DNA of 64,000 nt from Stercorarius parasiticus (Eukaryota; Chordata; Aves; Charadriiformes; Stercorariidae): contig VWZL01000433.1 in the NCBI GenBank assembly GCA_013396915.1, forward strand, positions 248,001-312,000, written 5' to 3'. Positions 1 to 12,837 of the stretch are shown piece by piece (positions within the stretch are counted from its first letter, which is position 1; each line of letters opens with the position of its first letter). A model generated the notes under the pieces. That model searched no databases, was not told where the DNA came from, and was given only the letters and a program-made list of their open reading frames with translations. Both the position numbers and the translations under genes were made by a program.

Positions 1-36
1 CTCCTTGTGCAACACAACCCCCCGTTCAATGATCAC

Positions 37-530
37 AGAATGGTAGGGTTGGAAGGGACCTCTGGAGATCATCTAGTCCAAGCCCCCTGCCAGAGCAGGG
101 TCACCCAGAGCAGGTCGCACAGGAACGCGTCCAGGAGGGGTTTGAATGTCTCCAGAGACGGAGACTCCACCACCTCTCTGGGCAGCCTGTGCCAGGGCTG
201 TGCCACCTTCAAAGTAAAGAAGTTCCTCCTCATGTTTAGGTGGAACTTCCTATGTTCAAGTTTGTGCCCATTACTTCTTGTCCTGTTGCCAAGCACCACT
301 GAAAAGAGCCTGGCCCCATCCTCCTGACACCCACCCTTTAAGTATTTATAAGCATTGATAAGATCCCACCTCAGTCATCTTTTTTCCAGGCTAAAAGGAC
401 CCAAATCCCTCATCCTTTCTTCAAAGAGAGATGTTCCAGTCCCCTAATCATCCTGGTAGCCCTTTGCTGTACCTTCTCCAGCAGTTCCCTGTCCTTCCTG
501 AACCGGGGAGCCCAGAATGATGCCCAGGTT
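37..530 (-). mobile_element. CR1 LINE 3' fragment (group A)
   Basis: This is a 5'-truncated CR1 non-LTR retrotransposon on the minus strand, with its 3' end at the low coordinate. The low end opens with the complement of the terminal repeat (TCACAGAATGGTAGGGTTGG). Minus-strand translation gives the CR1 ORF2 C-terminus in pieces: FWAPRFRKDRELLEKVQQRA and MIRGLEHLS at about 410-525, then [23 protein letters not shown] and [16 protein letters not shown] at about 135-299. A lesion near 415 (SLKKG followed by a stop, where YEERL is expected) separates the pieces, so the copy is dead. Similarity fades around 530. The diagnostic stretch GAGCAGGGTCACCCAGAGCA is shared with the copy at 44.3 kb. Typical of 5'-truncated target-primed insertion. 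Confidence 0.95.
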
Positions 531-1905
531 TCCTTCAGTCCCGTCGGGCCTGTTGGGCTCCTAAGCTGAACCCAAAGCTCACAGCAGAGAGCCTGACCCA
601 GGCTGTCCCCATTGTCCCTCTGCCCTCCCCTCTGATCTGTCCTCCACCTCTGCCTGGAGCGAGGGGTGGCAGTGAGCCAGGGTGATGCCCGGCAGAAGAA
701 GGCAGCCCTACACGGAGCAAAACCCCCGGCTGCAGCCCTGAGCTGTCCCCTCAGCATCAGGAGACAGCGGGCAGCCTCGCACAAGTTGTTGATGAAGGGG
801 CTTCAAGGCGCCCGCAGTCCTCTTGGGGAAGGGAAGACGGCTGATGCTTGCCACCCTCTGCTCCTCCTCCCCAGCCTCACAAGTCATCTCTGTCCCCCGA
901 GACACGGTGGCAGTTGAACCACACGCATGCAGGAAGGCGAAACCTGCTCTGGTGCAGCTGCAGAGGAGCGGTACCTGCTCTACGCCGTCACAGGTGCTGT
1001 TGCAGGGTGAAGAATAACACGTGCAATTAATGAGAAAGAGATAGAAATCAGCACGCTCCACAAAACACCGTGTGGTAAATCAGGAAATCTAAAATATGGG
1101 TTTTTTTAATTAAAAAAAAAAAAAGGCTTATTGGGTGGCCGCATCCCTTCGGGCGACACCAACCCAGATGTAAGAGGCAAAGACTCAGAGCCACCTTGTG
1201 ACGGGCGAGATTACAGCTTCACACAGGGACATAAGGAAACTCTTTTCCACGGAGCAACAGGTTTTTTGTGTTCTCCCAAAGGCACTCCGAAATATCGTCA
1301 CAACTTGCAGCAGCTTCTTCCGAGAGATGAACCAGAGTTATTTCTTAAACATCAAAAATTAATCTCCGCTGAGGTTTGTAATTGTTAGTTACCAGCAAAT
1401 AAAACCCTGTGGGTGATTGCCCATGCCTGTCCTCAGCAAACCCAGCGGGGCTGCAGTCCTTCAGCCTCTTAATGCTGAGTTCTGTGGTATTTTGAAGACA
1501 TTTTGGAGCTATTTTTCGCAAGTCTCAGAAAGGTCTGCTGTGATGTGCATGTTAAAGACAGCATGACAGGTATCTGCACGCTTTGCCCTTGGAGGTGCTT
1601 GCTTGGAAACCCAGACCAGTTACAAACTGGTGGTGTACAAAGGTGTAGCATGGACTCAGCAGACTGGTGTTCAACTGAGCCCCCACCATTATTCAGAAGA
1701 GGAGCCCCAAAACTGCGGACTTTGCAACATACCACTCTCTAAACACACGGACAATACCGATGCTGGGTCTTCCAGTAAAATACCACAGAAAAAGGAGCCC
1801 AAATACCTGCCAGTAATTACATCAGTAATTCCACCAGCCTCAAGTTATAAGCTTAAACCAAGCGGTCCACATCTCCTTTGTCTCCCTTAGCTGTCACTTG
1901 GTATG

Positions 1906-1934
1906 TTGACAATTATATAATTGACAATTATATT
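1906..1934. repeat. 15-bp direct tandem duplication
   Basis: TTGACAATTATATAA at 1906-1920 is followed directly by TTGACAATTATATT at 1921-1934. This is an almost perfect two-copy AT-rich tandem duplication, probably replication slippage. Confidence 0.9.
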
Positions 1935-4799
1935 CTTCTGAACGTTCACTAGCAAAATAATGACTTCTGTGTTAAAACCCAGGAACGTTTTGTAACAGTT
2001 AACATGTCTGGGCTTTCCCACAGGCAGTCATCCCTCTCCTGAGACTCCCAGGTTCATTTACTAGAGGCACTCCATAAACCCCACCACAAAACAGACCATT
2101 TTCCATACCCTGCTCTGCCCAAGGGAAGAATCCCACTGTGCCTGCAGCGGGGATGGAAGCAGCCTCTCACACAGGACGGGAGACATGAAATACAAAATCA
2201 GGGGAAGTTTTGGTAAAAATTTGGACCACTTAGGGAAGATTTTGAGCTTACGTTCTTTCTTTCTCAGCATATGCTTCTGTCCAATTAACTGTGTGAAAAT
2301 ACAAATAGATCATGTCTTAGTGAACAACGATTCTTATGCAATAAAAATGTTGGGGGTGGTGGTGGGGGGGTGGTTTTCTACTATATGACACGAGACTTCA
2401 GGAAAATTGAATTTTATAGCATGAATACACAAAGGGATAGCTGGGGGAAGCCACACAACATGTAAGCGCAATATCCCTTTCCAATCTCAGCAGAGCCTGG
2501 TGATTTCCCAGTTCTCATAAGGCGATCTTCAACGTTTTCTAAAGGCTTTGCAAATGAACGTGAAGCCACTTTGAGCAAGACTGCCACCATCAGCAGCAGA
2601 AAGGGCAGCGCCGATTTAGGAAACAAGGAGGAGGATGCTTTTTTGCCTTCTTTCAGACACTGGCGGAGGATAAGAGACATCCCACCTCCGAATGGCCTCT
2701 CTTTACATCAAGATGCTTCTGCAAGCATGAGGGACTACACGCAGAGAGACGAGGAGGTGTCAAGATTAAGGACATGGCAACTGTCTTCCTCCCCCAGAGC
2801 ACAGCCCGAGGCGGTACAGAGCCCTCACAGAGGCAGGGAAAACTCCAGAGGGAAAATTTTGAGTGCAACAGAGAATTAGGGAAGATGCAAACTATATTGG
2901 CTCTGACAGACTGGTCTCAGCTGGGGCAGGATCACATTCCCGGACCTTCTCTCCATATAAATGACAGCAAGCAAGAAGCTGGAAAAACTGCAGCACTTTG
3001 TTGTAATGCTTTGCCAATCTGGCCGCTGCATACTTTTACCAGACGAGCACAACATTTCCTACTTAAATGATATTTCATCTGCCAGTAAACATCCCCCCCC
3101 CTCTCTCTGTCACCGACTAATAGGTTAAAAATATACTGTTGACAGTCATTTACTACATCGCAGGGGTCTTCGTGCTGACTGACGGGCTATTCAGCCCGAA
3201 ATACCCGCCTGGGACTCCTGAACCTTGCTGCATCCTTCCTAATGAGCAGCTGAGTGACAGAAAAACACCCCGGCTGACCACTGGCTCATGGTCCCCAAAT
3301 AGCCCACCCCTCCGGTGATGCTCTTCTTTCAAACCTGAAGTATCTGTTGCTTCTCCACCATCCTTCAGTAACAGCAGCAACTCCCTTCCTTTCATCACCC
3401 AGTAGAGTTCAACTTCCTTTCAGTGGGAAGGTATTATTCTAGCCTGACCTTTTGTATTAAATCCTGCCTTTATCCAGCCCCTTTTCAGGCAGTAAGCCAG
3501 CTGAGGAACCCCACCCTACCCTATTCTTCCCTTTTGGAAGCCTTTAGGATACGGGGATTAGTCATGCCTCTTTATCACGCTGATCGGCCATTCTGAAAAA
3601 GAAAAAGGAATTTTCATGATTTTATTGCACTTAACCTAATGGACTCGTTAAAGAGAAATTAATTTTGTCAGGGTAATTTTTTTCTTAATGAAAAATGTGG
3701 TTTTGAACAGGGAGAACACCTCTAAACCCACCGCATTAAGTGACTGCATAAAGTCATCAGTGCAATTCCAAATACATTAAATACATGCAGAGAAACAGAA
3801 TCCGGACTTTTAGTGGAATCAGACTTAGCATATTAATTTCTACTCACATTCTGTGGAACAATAGAAAGATTATTTTTAGTTCATGGCCATTTGGTTTGTT
3901 GTGACCCAGTCGAACAGGATTTCCCCCCCCACCCCCTGCCTTTTTTTCCTTTTTATGTGACCTCATCTTATATTTCTGATGACTGCTCTGGAACCTTTAT
4001 TCTCTTGAGCTAGCGTTTAATTTATTTTACACTTTTAATATAGTTCTACATAAAGTCACAAAGAAAGAAGGCAAAGTGATAGGTCTTCAAATGTTAAAAA
4101 ACACTGGGTTTAATTATTAGTTTATAATCTGTGTATTCAAAGCCATAAAACTGTACCCCTAGACACTTACCTTTATGCATTTCAATAGTTTCATAAGACT
4201 AGCCATTTTTACAAAACCAAACACCTTTGTAAGTGTCTATCAGATCAGGAAGTCTGCTTTCAAACCTCTGTGCCACCAACTGCTTACAGGATTAATTAAA
4301 AATTATGTGAACATTAGCTTCAGGTTCACTAACTGCCCTTTGTCCCACTTGGGGAAGGTGCTTAAAATTGCCTGCCTTGAGAAGGCATGCAAAGGTTTCC
4401 CCAGCAGAGGGATACAAGGACAAAATAAACTCAGCGTATGAAACCCAAGGGGAGCTATTATAGGCTTCACACACTGGAAATCAGGGAATTCATTTAGGAA
4501 CATGAATAAAGATTCAGAAAATTGTTTTCAGCTACCACTTTCAGAAAACTCGAATTAAGTGGGTTGGACGCTGGAAATGAAAGGAAGCAAAACTACCCCA
4601 TTCTGGCAGGGGGTCTGTGAACACAAAACCATTTCCAGATTTAAGAAATACTTCAATTAAATTGTTTCCTAGTGCTCATTTCCAGTGCAAAAACTAATTT
4701 TTTTTTTCACCTTATTTTACACCACAAGATAAATGTGGTAGACTTAGGCTAAAAGGCAACCGTGGTACAGCAAAAAGCAACGCCAACATGCACTAAATT

Positions 4800-4833
4800 A
4801 AAAAAAAAAGGGGGGGGGCGGTGGGTTTGAGGG
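4800..4833 (+). repeat. A10 run abutting G-rich, quadruplex-compatible tract
   Basis: An A run (4800-4809) passes directly into nine G (4810-4818), then CGGTGGGTTTGAGGG. The G runs fit the G3+N1-7 rule as GGG-G-GGG-(6 nt)-GGG-(5 nt)-GGG, so an intramolecular G-quadruplex is possible. No neighbouring gene suggests a function. Confidence 0.7.
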
Positions 4834-5718
4834 AGAAAAGAACAAAAAGAAAAGGACTTTCTAACCAGGGCACTAAATAACATCCCTAAAAGACATTGTG
4901 TTATGACTGAACAAGGTATCTCAGTAGACCATCAAGCTGAAAACTGAGCAGGAAATCTTCATCTCTCAGCATCCTCTGGAAGACCTGGTTTTTGCCCCCT
5001 ACACTATGCCTTTTGAGTGCGATGTTTGCAGGACCGCTTGCAGCCCACTCTTTGCTCTCTGAAGACGGGTTCTTCACTCTCTCCTGCTCCCGGAAGCACG
5101 GGCTCAGCCACAGGGTAAGCAAACCAGAGCGCTGCTGCGGCCAGCCAACAGCTTGCCTTGCTCCATCGGCAGACAATGAGCAATCTGCATGACAAACGCG
5201 TTGGGAAATAAAGCAGCACGCTGTGTTTCATTAATTCTGAATCAGATTTTCATAAATGGAAGCAGACATCCTGGCCAGTCTGGCTTTGCCACATGGTCCT
5301 GTGCCGATGATGATGATGGACTTCAGCCTGGGAGACTTATTTCCCAAACCAATGGGAACCAGGTGAATGGGGAAGGGACAAGCCCGCGCTGGTCCCAGGA
5401 GAAAGGATGGGGTTTAGGCAGAGCATCAGAGAGACAGGAAAGCACCAGCTTCAAAGAAAATTACTCATTCAGTCCTAAGAGCTAAAGAAAGGATAACACA
5501 ATGGCAATTTCCACTAAGGTGACAATGGGAAGCCACAAAACCATGTTGGGTTCGTCACCAAAGAAAACTGAGAGGGTCTTCTTGAATGGCAGAAGAATAT
5601 AAAAGAACTTACCCACTCACAACACTACACACACGGACCCGCAAAGGGGAGGGAAAAGAGAGCAGGATCTTGGTTTGTGATCAATACTGTAAATATTCAT
5701 CACTTTATTAGTAATAGC

Positions 5719-5746
5719 TATTATTGATATAATATTATTGATATAA
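5719..5746. repeat. 14-bp perfect tandem duplication
   Basis: TATTATTGATATAA is present twice head to tail (5719-5732 and 5733-5746) with no mismatch, inside an AT-rich stretch. Confidence 0.92.
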
Positions 5747-6876
5747 TACAAAGTTTTCCCTGACAATCACTTCAGACAAAGGTGTTCCCAGTAGGAAAGA
5801 AGAGTCTGTTGGAAGGGAAAATTACATGGGAAACACGCGCAATGAACAGACAGAATTATACGGGAAATATGCGCTGGGAATAGGTGAAGTTTTTCCTTTC
5901 GTTTAAGGCTCTTGGCAGAGGAAAGAGGTGGTGCTCCCATCAAATGGATGCTCCAAGAACCTCATGGAAAAGGATCTGGGCCATCAGCATGGCAAACCTG
6001 TTCCTCTGCACATATTCCCAGTGGGAACCCCTTGAGCACTAACGGGTCACAAGTGCAGGCTGATGGCAAGAAGCGGGAGCCAGAACTGCAGCTGCAGCCA
6101 TTCACATCCGAAGGGCAATTCCAAGAGAAAAATCAGAGAAGCAGCCCTAAGATGCTGCTGCCTACGTCATGTATCCTCCCGCTGCACGGCCTCCCCGGGA
6201 TGCAGGCGAGGCCATACACAGCAGCCGTAAACACGGGAGCTGATGGGTACCTGCTTCAGCTGCTCAGATGAGACGCCTGGGCAAAGACAGAAGCGTTTCC
6301 CCAGCGCGAGCAGATTAAAACCACTGCTGCAAGGAGGGATGAAGAAATCAGTTTCCTGGGATTTGCTCTTCTAATTAATTAGAGCAGCATTACAACAAGG
6401 GATGAAGGCTCCGTTTCCATTACCACACTCCAACACCTTCCAGGATACTTACGAAACCAATTCTCATCCAGACAACTGTATGAAAATAATTGTGCGCCTG
6501 TGTTGCATTGGCCCAAAGAGTATCGTATAACCTGAAAAGGTAGGAGTAAAGGCCTATCTGCACACCTCTGGAGCTGAGGGGACTGGTCTTTAGTGCTGGT
6601 GCTGTTAAGCCACCCCTGCAAGAGGCAAAAAGTGTCTCCAGTTTATGAAGACACTTCTGAAAAGCAGCAAGCTTTCTTTTGGGATGTATCAGACAATACA
6701 TATTTTTATAAGTTGCCCAAGAGAGATGGTGTCCCTGCATTTGTGCGAAAAGCTCTTCTTTTGAACTGACCAATTTGCAGAACAACCCAAAACCTTTGAA
6801 TAAACACAAATCCCAAACCTGAACAGCAATCTTGTTCAGATCAGTTGGCTTCCAGAAATTGTTAGCAACTTCCTAA

Positions 6877-6965
6877 ATCACAGAATCGCAGGGGTTGGAA
6901 GGGGCCTCTGGAGATCATCTAGTCCAACTCCTCTGCCAGAGCAGGTTCACCTAGAGCAGGTTGCA
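6877..6965 (-). mobile_element. CR1 LINE 3' tail fragment (group A)
   Basis: This short piece is only the CR1 3' untranslated tail on the minus strand. It begins ATCACAGAATCGCAGGGG and continues with GGAGATCATCTAGTCCAACT and CAGAGCAGGTTCACCTAGAG before breaking into unrelated sequence after GCAGGTTGCA. It matches the same segment of the copies at 37 and 44330. No ORF2 codons remain beyond the extreme end. Confidence 0.9.
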
Positions 6966-9600
6966 AGTCTCTTTCTTAGGGAACAGGCTATCCTGAAAAA
7001 GACTAAACACCCCCAGCATCATTTCTAGAGATTTTTCTCGTGTGCGACGACAGCTGGAATGTAATTTCTGATGTGTGATGCATAATGAGATCACATTCAA
7101 AATGTGTTTATATGGTTGTGTTGAGGCCGTGCATCCATTCAAACAAAGTTTGGTCAACGGACTCATTTCACGTGGGCTGTGAAAGCAACCCAGGCGGGGT
7201 CTTACAGCGCACAGCCTGCTCTGAGACTGGTAATCGCTCCGCCTTGTTACCCTGCAGTACGCAAAGTTAATTAGCAGAGAGATGAAAGGCTTGCAAGCTG
7301 CCTGCCAGCGGCACCGATGCTGGGAGAGACCAGTACGGTCACGCACTGTTGCATTTCAGTGAGCTGGAGCCGGGATGGGTTTGGATGGAGGTGGCTGGGA
7401 GGGCTGGGAGCTTCAGGCTGGGACGGAGCCAAGGGCACGCTGCTGCCTCCAGTGAGGGCAGCCTGGGCAGGCGCTGGCTGCCTGCGCCTCTGGGGGACAG
7501 GGACACGCAGGGGAGAGGAGATCCGTCCTATATCAGAGGAACTGCAGCCCTGTCAGAGCAGATTCCCCGGGAAAGGCAGTCTCCCAGCCCACCCATGGGG
7601 CAGCGGCTGGGAATCACCGGCAAACACGCATTCCCAAACTGGAAAAAAGAAAAAAATAATTAACCGCCTAGTTTCTTTTAATTAAGATCTCGACTTACCC
7701 AGCACTCCAGGATATGCAGATGTTTGGCTGCTGGGATGTATCAACACACCTGAGCACTGGAGGCGATTCGTCTCTTGGCTTCATACCTCGGCAGGCAGCA
7801 GAGAGGGGCTCCCCTCCCGCAATACCTGCGCGTCCCAGCTTAGGCCATCGGCCATGTCTATGGGTGCAAGGCTTTGTTATTAATAATATCTCTGATACTG
7901 CCTCGGTGGAGAGATTTTCATATGCAAATTTCGGCATATTAAAGGTGTTTTGCTGTTCTGGCATCCTCGCATCAGCTAAGTGCCGAAGCAGCATGCAGCG
8001 TTTTACACTTACGTAAGGAGATAAAGTTTTTGCCTCAAGGATATGATGTTCCAAAGGCAGAGATAACATGATGGGAAATGACAAGGAGCAGTGGAGAAGT
8101 GGGGTAGGGAAAAGAAAACAAAAGCAACAAATAGAGAAGAGAAAGGGCAGGGTACTGTCAAGGGAGGAGAAGCCTGATTTTTTCATTTCAGCACGTAAGA
8201 TGTTTTCCCTGGGTTATCTTTCTTTAGGATCTTTTTAGTTGTTTTTCTTGATCATCCTCCACCTCCTTAGGACCATATTTTGCCTCCTCTGCACTCACAG
8301 AATAATCAGTGGGTCTCACGTAGAGGATGATGCTACTCTCTGTAAAAGCGACTGCTAAAGTCCATCCCCTAACGAGCTGGAATCGGCTCAGTGCAGCAAA
8401 AGATGAGATTAATGATAGAAACTCCAGATGACTGTAAACAAATTCATCCCTTCAGTTTATCTCTCCCTCCTCTTTTTTGGTTTCTGTTTTCCAGGCCTGT
8501 GAGGTACAGCATCTCTGATCAGAAAATATCTACTCGAATCAATGTCTTCAGCTTGAACCAATAACTCCGCCACTGTTCCAGCATCAGGTCTCTGACAACC
8601 AGCTGGGTGTCCACCCCCTGCTGTCCCGCGCTGCCTCCAGTAACTGGTGGCTCTGCAAATTTTTAATTCATTTCATACAGCCGAGTCAAGTTACCTAGTA
8701 TTGATGATTATAAAGCTATGATAAAATTGTTACTGAGATCCCTCTTCACCCCTTGACACGGGCAGTTCTGTTCAGACTGCTTTTTGATTTAATTGTTCTT
8801 TATTCATTCAGGGATACCTACGCTGGCGGGCCAAGATGCTGCTCTCACTGACGAAAGACAAAATAGCCTAAAATGGAATAGCCTATTAAAATATAACTAT
8901 AATACAACTAAAGCTTAAAACTTCCATGATAAAACAATAAACCCCTGAAAACTAGTGTTATGATGGAAAGCCTGATACAATTGTACTCAAGAAGAACAAA
9001 CCCACTTATTTTTATAGCTCACTTAAAAAAACCCCAACAATTGCAAATTCGTTTTGTTTTTCTTTCTCAGAAGTGAGACCTAGGAGATACTAGTAACAGA
9101 TAAAAATGTTCAGAAATGCTTGATGTATTAATTTTAAGTACATACTTCCTTACATCCAGTGTGTTCTCCTGAGAGCTTTACTTTCCATATTGCAATACCT
9201 TGGTGGAATTGTTTTCTGTAATTTGCGCTGAGATTTGCTGCTGCAGACAGCTTATAGCAAGACAAAACGATACAACCACAACAATGTCATATGGAAACTT
9301 CATCACAGTGCATCACATCGGACCCACAACTTATATTCAACAAGGTGGCCATGGTCATCAGCTCACAGCTCCTATCACTATTTTTAATGCAATGATAATG
9401 AAGATTTGATTCAGAGTAAATATACATTATTAGCACATTGTGTTAACGCCACAGCAGAGATGCTACACTTGGGTCCTCCTTAGTGTGATGGACATTAACC
9501 GGAGTTGTCATAATTCCCTGCAGACAGGACCAAGCCCACATGGAGTTATGCTGTTGGACCAAGCGGCAGAAGAAAGGCCAACACCAGCCATCCCAGGCCA
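6966..9600. other. Unique sequence, no gene recognised
   Basis: Single-copy looking DNA. The longest frame (163 codons, minus strand, about 7695-8186) has no recognisable domain and is overlapped by a 100-codon frame on the other strand. I treat it as chance. The segment 8690-9470 is AT-rich with no obvious repeat. Confidence 0.55.
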
Positions 9601-9639
9601 GGAGCTCCACCAACCTGCTGCCGTGCTCTGTCAGCTCGG

Positions 9640-10510
9640 TGCCCCCGCGGGGCTGGGAGGGCAACGCTGACCCCCCAGACCCACCCGAGAGCCGGTTTGG
9701 GACGCAGCATCCCCAGGCCGGCCGGGCTGCCCGGGGCGGGATGGCGGTAGCCCCCGGCGGGGCTGCTAGCCGGGGCTGCCCGGCGGGGCCGCGGAGCGCC
9801 AGGCGGGCGGGAGGAAAGAGATGCCGGGGAGGAGAGAGGGAAGGATGCTGGTCCCGGGGGACCCAGCCCCCCCCCGCCCCNNNNNNNNNNNNNNNNNNNN
9901 NNNNNNNNNNNNNNNNNNNNNNNNNNNNNNNNNNNNNNNNNNNNNNNNNNNNNNNNNNNNNNNNNNNNNNNNNNNNNNNNNNNNNNNNNNNNNNNNNNNN
10001 NNNNNNNNNNNNNNNNNNNNNNNNNNNNNNNNNNNNNNNNNNNNNNNNNNNNNNNNNNNNNNNNNNNNNNNNNNNNNNNNNNNNNNNNNNNNNNNNNNNN
10101 NNNNNNNNNNNNNNNNNNNNNNNNNNNNNGGGGAAGGACCCCCATGGCCGCCAAGGAGGGGGGGTGATGGGGGGCGGAGGAAGGAATTAATGCACTGAAT
10201 GAGTCTTTTCTGTGGAAGAATGGTGGAAGCGGGAAATGAAAGGCGACGTGGTGCGGTTCAGAGCCGCGGAGCTGCGGGCACCGGCGTTAATCGGAGAGCA
10301 GAGGGGCGGGGGGAGACAGCGATGCGGTTTTTTACGCAAATTCTCCGGTCTAGACAGAGGAGTTTTTAGGAATGTGCTTGTGTTCTCAGGCGCCGTTGCA
10401 GATATGTCATTTTCGAGTAACATCCCTGTGATGGTTGCGAGACCGGCCTGCGTGATGCAGCGTGTGATGCGCTCTCTTATCCGGCGCTGGTCCTCGCAGA
10501 AATAACAGTT
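9640..10510. promoter_or_regulatory. CpG island, interrupted by an assembly gap
   Basis: The sequence is very GC-rich and dense in CpG from about 9640 to the gap at 9881, and again from 10130 to about 10510, while the flanks are ordinary AT-rich DNA. About 20 CpG can be counted in the 200 bases before the gap. GC boxes (GGGGCGGG) lie at 9733-9740 and 10303-10310, the kind of site bound by Sp1/KLF factors. In birds such islands usually mark promoters or early exons. Direction of transcription is unclear: no TATA box or convincing start codon context favours either strand. A first exon could lie inside the gap. Confidence 0.72.
9881..10129. other. Assembly gap (249 N)
   Basis: A run of undetermined bases is bordered by a C-rich edge on the left and a G-rich edge on the right, inside the CpG island. 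Extreme GC content is a common cause of such gaps. The open frames across it consist only of unknown residues and carry no information. Confidence 1.
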
Positions 10511-12830
10511 TATCACCGCCAGCAGAACGTGGAGCAGAGTGCCTCCATCCACAAACCTCATTGCTTCGCTGGATGGAAAATTTTTCCACCCACCTGATGA
10601 ATTCAAGTGCAGGTGATGGTCTCAGAAAGTTTTTTTTTTCAAAGTCGTAGAGCTTCTTTTAAAGTGACAAGTTGCATTTATGTTGGCCAATTTAAAGGGA
10701 CAACCTCGGGCAGTTGAAGGGAAGGAATGAACCCCTAATTCCAAAGTATGTCTCAGCATGGCCCTGTCTCTCACCTGGCACAAACTCAGTGGGACTCACC
10801 AGGGTTAGGGAGCATTACCACAAAGAAGACAGTAAGTAAGGATTATTTAAATGGAACAGCATAAAAAGTCACGTTTTTAGTAAACCCAGGGCAGAGAAGG
10901 GGTTGGTAAGGGGATGAGTTTGTCTGCCTTGGCGTTATTCCACACCCAGAGGGGACTGCTCTCTCCTGAGCGCGGATCCAAGCACTGAAGCTCAATCCCA
11001 AACACACACCTGTGCAAGAGACAGCAATGGGGAAGGCTCGTTATCCATCCTTCCACGGGATTATCAACTCTTCAGGGATGAAAGATTTATTATTCCTGTG
11101 TCCTGGGCCTAATTCCAATTCATCCTGAACAGGTCTAGGTTTTGAAGGCATAACAATAGCACTCTGGAAATTTGCAGACAAAATACAGGAAGATTGTCGA
11201 TAAAATGATGTGCTGAATGGCTTTACAGGGAGAAGGTGGTTTTGAGAGGGAGGGAAAAATGCTTAGTAGGGGGGCTGTAGGGGTATGGTGGGACTTCAGA
11301 TGCTGCTGTTGGGACAGGAAGCTTCCGTTTAAACATGGATCACACAAATTCTCTGTCTTCTGTCTGCCTGTCTCGTCCTGCCTATCTTCCACAGCTCAGC
11401 ACTGACTAATCTTGTGGTCTGAAACCTCAGAATGTTTCTGTTTTCAGTGTTTCTGTTCCTAGCCCTGATACTGATTTCTTACGAGACTGCCTATCTTGTA
11501 CCTATCTGGAGCCCTAAGCTGGTGACTGAGCAGCCATGTGCAAATGCCGGAGGCAGGGGGGCTTCCCCTCAAGTTAAAAGATGGCAGGTACGTGATTAGT
11601 TTTATGACATTTTAGTTTGAGACTTGTCTTTGATTTTTTTTTTCCCCTGCCTTGATTTCTCTGTTCAGAAAACGAAGATACGTCTCTCCAGGTCTGAGCT
11701 GTTAGAAAGCGTACAATCTATACCTCGGATCATAAACACATATCACTACTTTCAGCTCATCTAAATTAGTTTGCTTTTCTTTTTCCCAGGGAAACATTTC
11801 AGGACTCAGCATTGCTTAATTGACTATGAGATTACCGCTTTGCACCATTCCTTTTGTATTTCTTTTTTTTTTTTTTTCTCCACAAAATAAAGGCAATTAA
11901 CATGGCTGGTCTGTAATGGCATTTATTTTCAAAGATAAGCATCACCATAGTAGACCCTTTTCTAATATTAGTAGGGGTTTATTTAGCAGCATCTCTCTTA
12001 CCATATTGGTCTGTGAAAATGGCACAAATAAAGATGGTGCCATGTTACATGGAAAGCTTGAAATTTTATTGCAAGCCTGAGAAGATATTTTTCTATTTGT
12101 GTGTGACATAAACTAATTGCAAAGGTCTGATGGGGAGTTGTTCTGCGTTCAGACTCAGGCAGTCCCATAATCAGGAGCCGGAACCATCTGTTTGTTGCAG
12201 ATCAAAATGCAGTTAACGTGCACGGACAGCGGGCTGCAGTCGCTAATGCCTGATGGGCCAAATTTGAACCCGTCCGCTTCTGCGAGCGGAGTTAGTCAGT
12301 CGAGGGGCTGAAGTGATGAAGGTAGGCTCTGCAGGTTTTTCTGAGGAAAAATCTGGTCTTATTAAAGTTTAAATGTTTCATGCAAACAGCTTGATTTTGC
12401 CAAAACCAAATTGCAATTGAAAAAAAAAAATAAGCAAAAGTCGTCTTTTGACCGATTTTCGTGCTGAAAGCAAAGCAAAGTTGCCATGCTAAAAGCAAGG
12501 CATAAACTTTCATTTCGATTTTCTGTTTTGAACTGAATTGTGGAAAAAATGAAATTTTCTGAAAAAATCAAGGAACAAAAAAAAATTGTTTTAATAGCAT
12601 TTCACCGAAATTAGATCGTGACCTGATGTCACCTGCTAATAGCAGTACACTTAAGGATTCACCCACGAAGCTAAGAGTAGTACCTTACCCTGATGCTGAG
12701 TATCTGTAGCCTTGCTCGTGTTCATGCTCATGAATTTGGGGTAACTACATGGAAAACAATGGGGTTTTGCACTGGTTTAAGTGACACGGAGCCACTCTCC
12801 CTTCAGTAGCCAGTTTCTGAGTTGTTTCTG
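10511..12830. other. AT-rich unique sequence, no gene recognised
   Basis: No coding sequence or interspersed repeat is recognised. A T15 run lies at 11863-11877. The stretch 11890-12140 is AT-rich, low in CpG and free of repeats; it could be a conserved non-coding element, but conservation cannot be judged from one genome. Confidence 0.5.
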
Positions 12831-12837
12831 GTGCAGG

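Larger units (their letters stand above)
531..6876. other. Unique sequence, no gene recognised
   Basis: Apparently single-copy DNA with no recognised coding sequence. Frames up to about 125 codons occur on both strands, overlap one another and show no domain. It holds small direct duplications at 1906-1934 and 5719-5746, a run of nine C at 3093-3101 followed by CT repeats, and an A-run/G-run junction at 4800-4833. Isolated exons without similarity cannot be excluded. Confidence 0.6.

Noticed and set aside
9540..10190. Frames of up to 216 codons through the gap
   Set aside because: About half the residues are unknown bases; the rest is GC-driven Gly/Pro/Arg-rich translation.
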